From an uncultured Bacteroidota bacterium (lineage in GTDB: Bacteria; Bacteroidota; Bacteroidia; Chitinophagales; Chitinophagaceae), in assembly GCA_903825065.1 (NCBI GenBank), contig CAIJZG010000263.1:1-24349 (forward strand): 24,349 bases of DNA. Direction: 5' to 3'. Below, piece after piece: positions 21,994-24,349 of the stretch (its first letter is position 1; each line of letters begins with the position of its first letter). The notes beneath the pieces were generated by a model, which saw only the letters and a program-made list of their open reading frames with translations, did no database searches and was not told where the DNA came from. The position numbers and the translations under genes were made by a program.

Positions 21994-24108
21994 ATGAAAA
22001 AAATAATCGTTTTTACCCTTTTATTACTTTCCCTAACAATGATTCAAGCTCAGTTGAAATACCCTTCTACCAAAAAAGTAGATCAAATTGATGATTATCA
22101 CGGAACGAAAGTTGCCGATCCCTATAGATGGCTAGAAGATGATAATAGTGCCGACACAAAAGCCTGGGTTACTGCAGAAAATTCGGTAACATTTGATTAC
22201 TTATCAAAAATCCCTTACCGTAATGGCTTTAAAAAACGCATAGAAGAATTAAGTAACTATGCCAAGTTTTCGAGCCCTCAGAAAAAAGGGGAATGGTTTT
22301 ATTTTTATAAAAATGATGGACTTCAAAACCAATCAGTATTATACCGACAAAAAGGTTTAAATGGACAACCTGAGTTAGTACTTGATCCTAATCAACTAAC
22401 AAAAGAAGGTACTACTCGTTTAATAGGATTTGTATTAGATAAGCAAGGGCGTTATGCAGCTTGGGGCATTTCTAAAGGAGGAAGTGATTGGCAGGAATAT
22501 TATGTGAGAGACATGCAAAACGGAAATGATTTAACTGACACAATTAGTTGGGTAAAGGTTTCAGGAATTGCTTGGCAAGGAAATGGTTTTTATTATAGCA
22601 GATATCCAGCAACTGCAAAAGGAAAAGAATTATCTACTAAAAACGAAAATCATCAAGTTTGGTATCATACTGTTGGTACCAAACAAACTACAGATCGATT
22701 AATTTATGAGGATCCAAAAAATCTTCAACGCTTTCATACTATTTCCACTTCTGATGATGAGCGATTTGCATACTTAGTAATTTCAGACCGAGGTAAGGGA
22801 TTGGATGGAAATGCTTTATGGGTAAGCGATAACCAAGCTTCGGATAAATCATTCAAGCCAATTGTAGCAGAGCCAAGTAACTTTAATTATAATGTGATAG
22901 AAAATATTGGTAATGATTTATTTATTGAGACCAATGATGCTGCTCAAAATGGTAAATTAATAAAAGTATCTATTTATCATCCTGAAAAGAACAACTGGAA
23001 AACAATACTTCCTGAAAAACCAGAGCCTTTAACAAGTGTTTCAAGTGTTGGCGGAAAATTGTTTGCGAATTATTTGAAAGATGTTACCAGTAGAATTTAC
23101 AGTTATGATTTTGAAGGAAAATTACAATCGGAAGTTAAACTGCCCTCTCTAGGTAATGCTGGAGGTTTTGGTGGTGAACAAACTGATCAATTTACTTTTT
23201 ACAGTTTCTCAACTTTCAATTATCCTTCCACAATTTTTAAATACGATATTAGTTCTGGGAAAAGTACAGTTTTTCAAAAACCAATTTTAGCATTTAATCC
23301 CTCCGATTATACCGTAGAGCAAGTTTTCTATCCAAGCAAGGATAAGACTATGATTCCTATGTTTATTGTTTATAAAACCGGTTTGAAAAAAGATGGAAAA
23401 AATCCAACCATCTTATATGGTTATGGTGGATTTAATATTAGCTCTACTCCTTCATTTAGTGCTGCATTAATTCCATGGTTGGAACAAGGCGGTGTTTATG
23501 CATTAGCAAATATTCGAGGTGGTGCAGAATATGGTGAAAAATGGCATGAGGCTGGAATGAAACTCAAAAAGCAAAATGTATTTGATGATTTCATTGCTGC
23601 AGGCGAATATTTGAACAGTAAAAAATATTCTTCAAAAGATTACTTAGCCATACGTGGTGGCAGTAATGGAGGTTTGCTGGTAGGTGCAGTTATGAATCAA
23701 AGACCTGATTTAATTAAAGTATGTATTGCTCAAGTTGGAGTGATGGATATGTTGCGTTTCCAAAAATTTACAATCGGATGGAATTGGATTGCTGATTATG
23801 GCAGTAGTGATAATAAAGCTGAATTTGAATCGCAATATAAATACTCCCCATTGCATAATATTAAAGCAGGAATTCCATATCCAGCTACTTTAATAACTAC
23901 TGCGGATCACGATGATCGTGTTGTTCCTGCACACAGTTTTAAATATGCGGCTACCCTGCAGGAAAAAAATGCAAGCAACAATCCAATTCTCATAAGAATT
24001 GATACCAATTCCGGACACGGGGCGAGTAATACAGCTAAGAATATTGAAACGATGGCTGATATCTATTCTTTTATCTTATTTAACATGGGTTTTACACCAA
24101 AATTTTAG
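21994..24108 (+). CDS. Secreted prolyl oligopeptidase (S9A family)
   Basis: This is a serine peptidase of 704 residues that cleaves short peptides after proline; the signal peptide (hydrophobic residues 4-18, likely cleavage near 'IQAQ', residue 20) sends it to the periplasm. The N-terminal beta-propeller spans about 80-430, preceded by 'YRWLEDDNSADTKAWV', the usual S9A opening. The alpha/beta-hydrolase domain contains 'LYGYGGFN', 'ANIRGGAEYGEKWHEAG', and the catalytic triad: Ser557 in 'GGSNGGLL', an Asp in 'DHDDRVVP' (638-645, probably Asp641) and His675 in 'NSGHGA'. The length is close to other bacterial S9A enzymes. It is preceded by a hairpin and a weak TTAATTTG -7-like element (21965-21972), so it is probably transcribed separately from nuo. 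The role is likely peptide scavenging. Confidence 0.95.
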   Translation: MKKIIVFTLLLLSLTMIQAQLKYPSTKKVDQIDDYHGTKVADPYRWLEDDNSADTKAWVTAENSVTFDYLSKIPYRNGFKKRIEELSNYAKFSSPQKKGEWFYFYKNDGLQNQSVLYRQKGLNGQPELVLDPNQLTKEGTTRLIGFVLDKQGRYAAWGISKGGSDWQEYYVRDMQNGNDLTDTISWVKVSGIAWQGNGFYYSRYPATAKGKELSTKNENHQVWYHTVGTKQTTDRLIYEDPKNLQRFHTISTSDDERFAYLVISDRGKGLDGNALWVSDNQASDKSFKPIVAEPSNFNYNVIENIGNDLFIETNDAAQNGKLIKVSIYHPEKNNWKTILPEKPEPLTSVSSVGGKLFANYLKDVTSRIYSYDFEGKLQSEVKLPSLGNAGGFGGEQTDQFTFYSFSTFNYPSTIFKYDISSGKSTVFQKPILAFNPSDYTVEQVFYPSKDKTMIPMFIVYKTGLKKDGKNPTILYGYGGFNISSTPSFSAALIPWLEQGGVYALANIRGGAEYGEKWHEAGMKLKKQNVFDDFIAAGEYLNSKKYSSKDYLAIRGGSNGGLLVGAVMNQRPDLIKVCIAQVGVMDMLRFQKFTIGWNWIADYGSSDNKAEFESQYKYSPLHNIKAGIPYPATLITTADHDDRVVPAHSFKYAATLQEKNASNNPILIRIDTNSGHGASNTAKNIETMADIYSFILFNMGFTPKF

Positions 24109-24149
24109 TACAGTTAACTGCTTAATTAATTTTTACAAACTAAACCTCA

Positions 24150-24281
24150 TTAAAATAAATTACGATTATAAAAGTCTTTAAACTTTGGCATTCTTTTTCT
24201 AAATGATGTTTGAGGCGGATTCAAGATGAACATTAAAATGCCAAAACATAAAATGAATAGATAAATCTGTTGAGTAATCAT
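24150..24281 (-). CDS. Possible 43-residue single-pass membrane microprotein
   Basis: This ATG-started frame, convergent with the peptidase gene, encodes one hydrophobic helix (about residues 6-20, 'IYLFILCFGILMFIL') followed by 'NPPQTSFRKR' and a strongly basic C-terminus. That is the architecture of a small membrane protein with its C-terminus inside. I do not recognise a family. The gap between the peptidase stop and this stop is 41 bp. In favour are the clean helix-plus-basic-tail layout and the otherwise empty region; against are its length and the absence of a strong promoter (only TAGATTTC, one mismatch, about 20 bp upstream). The upstream context is cut by the window end. Confidence 0.35.
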   Translation of the reverse strand: MITQQIYLFILCFGILMFILNPPQTSFRKRMPKFKDFYNRNLF

Positions 24282-24289
24282 ATTAATTG

Positions 24290-24318
24290 TTTTATGATGA
24301 AATCTAATCATCATAAAA
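24290..24318. repeat. Perfect 11-bp inverted repeat near the window end
   Basis: TTTTATGATGA (24290-24300) and TCATCATAAAA (24308-24318) are perfect inverted repeats with a 7-nt loop. The element lies 8 bp upstream of the microprotein start. It could be an operator or an AT-rich hairpin; it lacks a GC-rich core and is not a typical terminator. Confidence 0.5.
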
Positions 24319-24349
24319 GTCTTAAATATGATTATTAATTATAATACAA

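Noticed and set aside
1..24349. CRISPR arrays, insertion sequences, tRNA or rRNA genes, phage genes
   Set aside because: No regularly spaced repeats, transposase or integrase genes, tRNA-like cloverleaf ends or rRNA segments were seen on reading through the window; composition and gene content are uniform.

Overview
The window is an AT-rich chromosomal segment of a Bacteroidota bacterium, most likely of the Chitinophagales/Chitinophagaceae type. The evidence is a short (285-residue) primary sigma factor without region 1.1, Bacteroidota-style promoter elements (TAnnTTTG with an upstream TTTG), almost no Shine-Dalgarno sequences, a PUR-alpha-like DUF3276 protein, a DUF4249 lipoprotein and a separate-gene nuo operon. 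The order-level placement is inferred; the phylum is well supported. I see no mobile element, CRISPR array, tRNA or rRNA.

Layout. Positions 1-978 hold the 3' part of a MATE efflux gene on the plus strand. It converges on a long minus-strand block (983-5317) that reads, in transcription order: primary sigma factor rpoD, DUF4249 lipoprotein, thioredoxin reductase trxB, dihydroneopterin aldolase folB, a secreted TPR protein resembling the eukaryotic RMDN/FAM82 family, and an acyl-CoA-binding protein. A 250-bp divergent region separates rpoD from a plus-strand run (5569-8773) of threonine aldolase, glucose-6-phosphate isomerase and a GNAT acetyltransferase. This run ends at a perfect 12-bp bidirectional terminator shared with the convergent PUR-alpha-like gene, which lies downstream of an ABC exporter half-transporter (minus strand, 8826-11249).

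Positions 11466-21475 are a respiratory complex I operon in the order nuoA-B-C-D-H-I-J-K-L-M-N. The genes for the NADH-oxidising module, nuoE, nuoF and nuoG, are absent: nuoD and nuoH are only 35 bp apart with no remnant between them. The operon therefore encodes an 11-subunit enzyme with the quinone-reducing and proton-pumping parts; its electron donor cannot be read from this window. NuoM also has Phe where the usual TM7 lysine of the proton channel sits, while NuoL and NuoN keep theirs. A 126-residue protein of unknown function follows nuoN by 22 bp and may belong to the operon. A long imperfect hairpin comes next, then a secreted prolyl oligopeptidase (21994-24108).

The last 240 bp contain a possible 43-residue membrane microprotein on the minus strand and a perfect 11-bp hairpin. 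The points most worth following up are the EFG-less complex I with its substituted NuoM, the unknown gene after nuoN, the bacterial RMDN-like protein beside an acyl-CoA-binding protein, and -7 promoter elements placed so close to some start codons that the transcripts may be leaderless.
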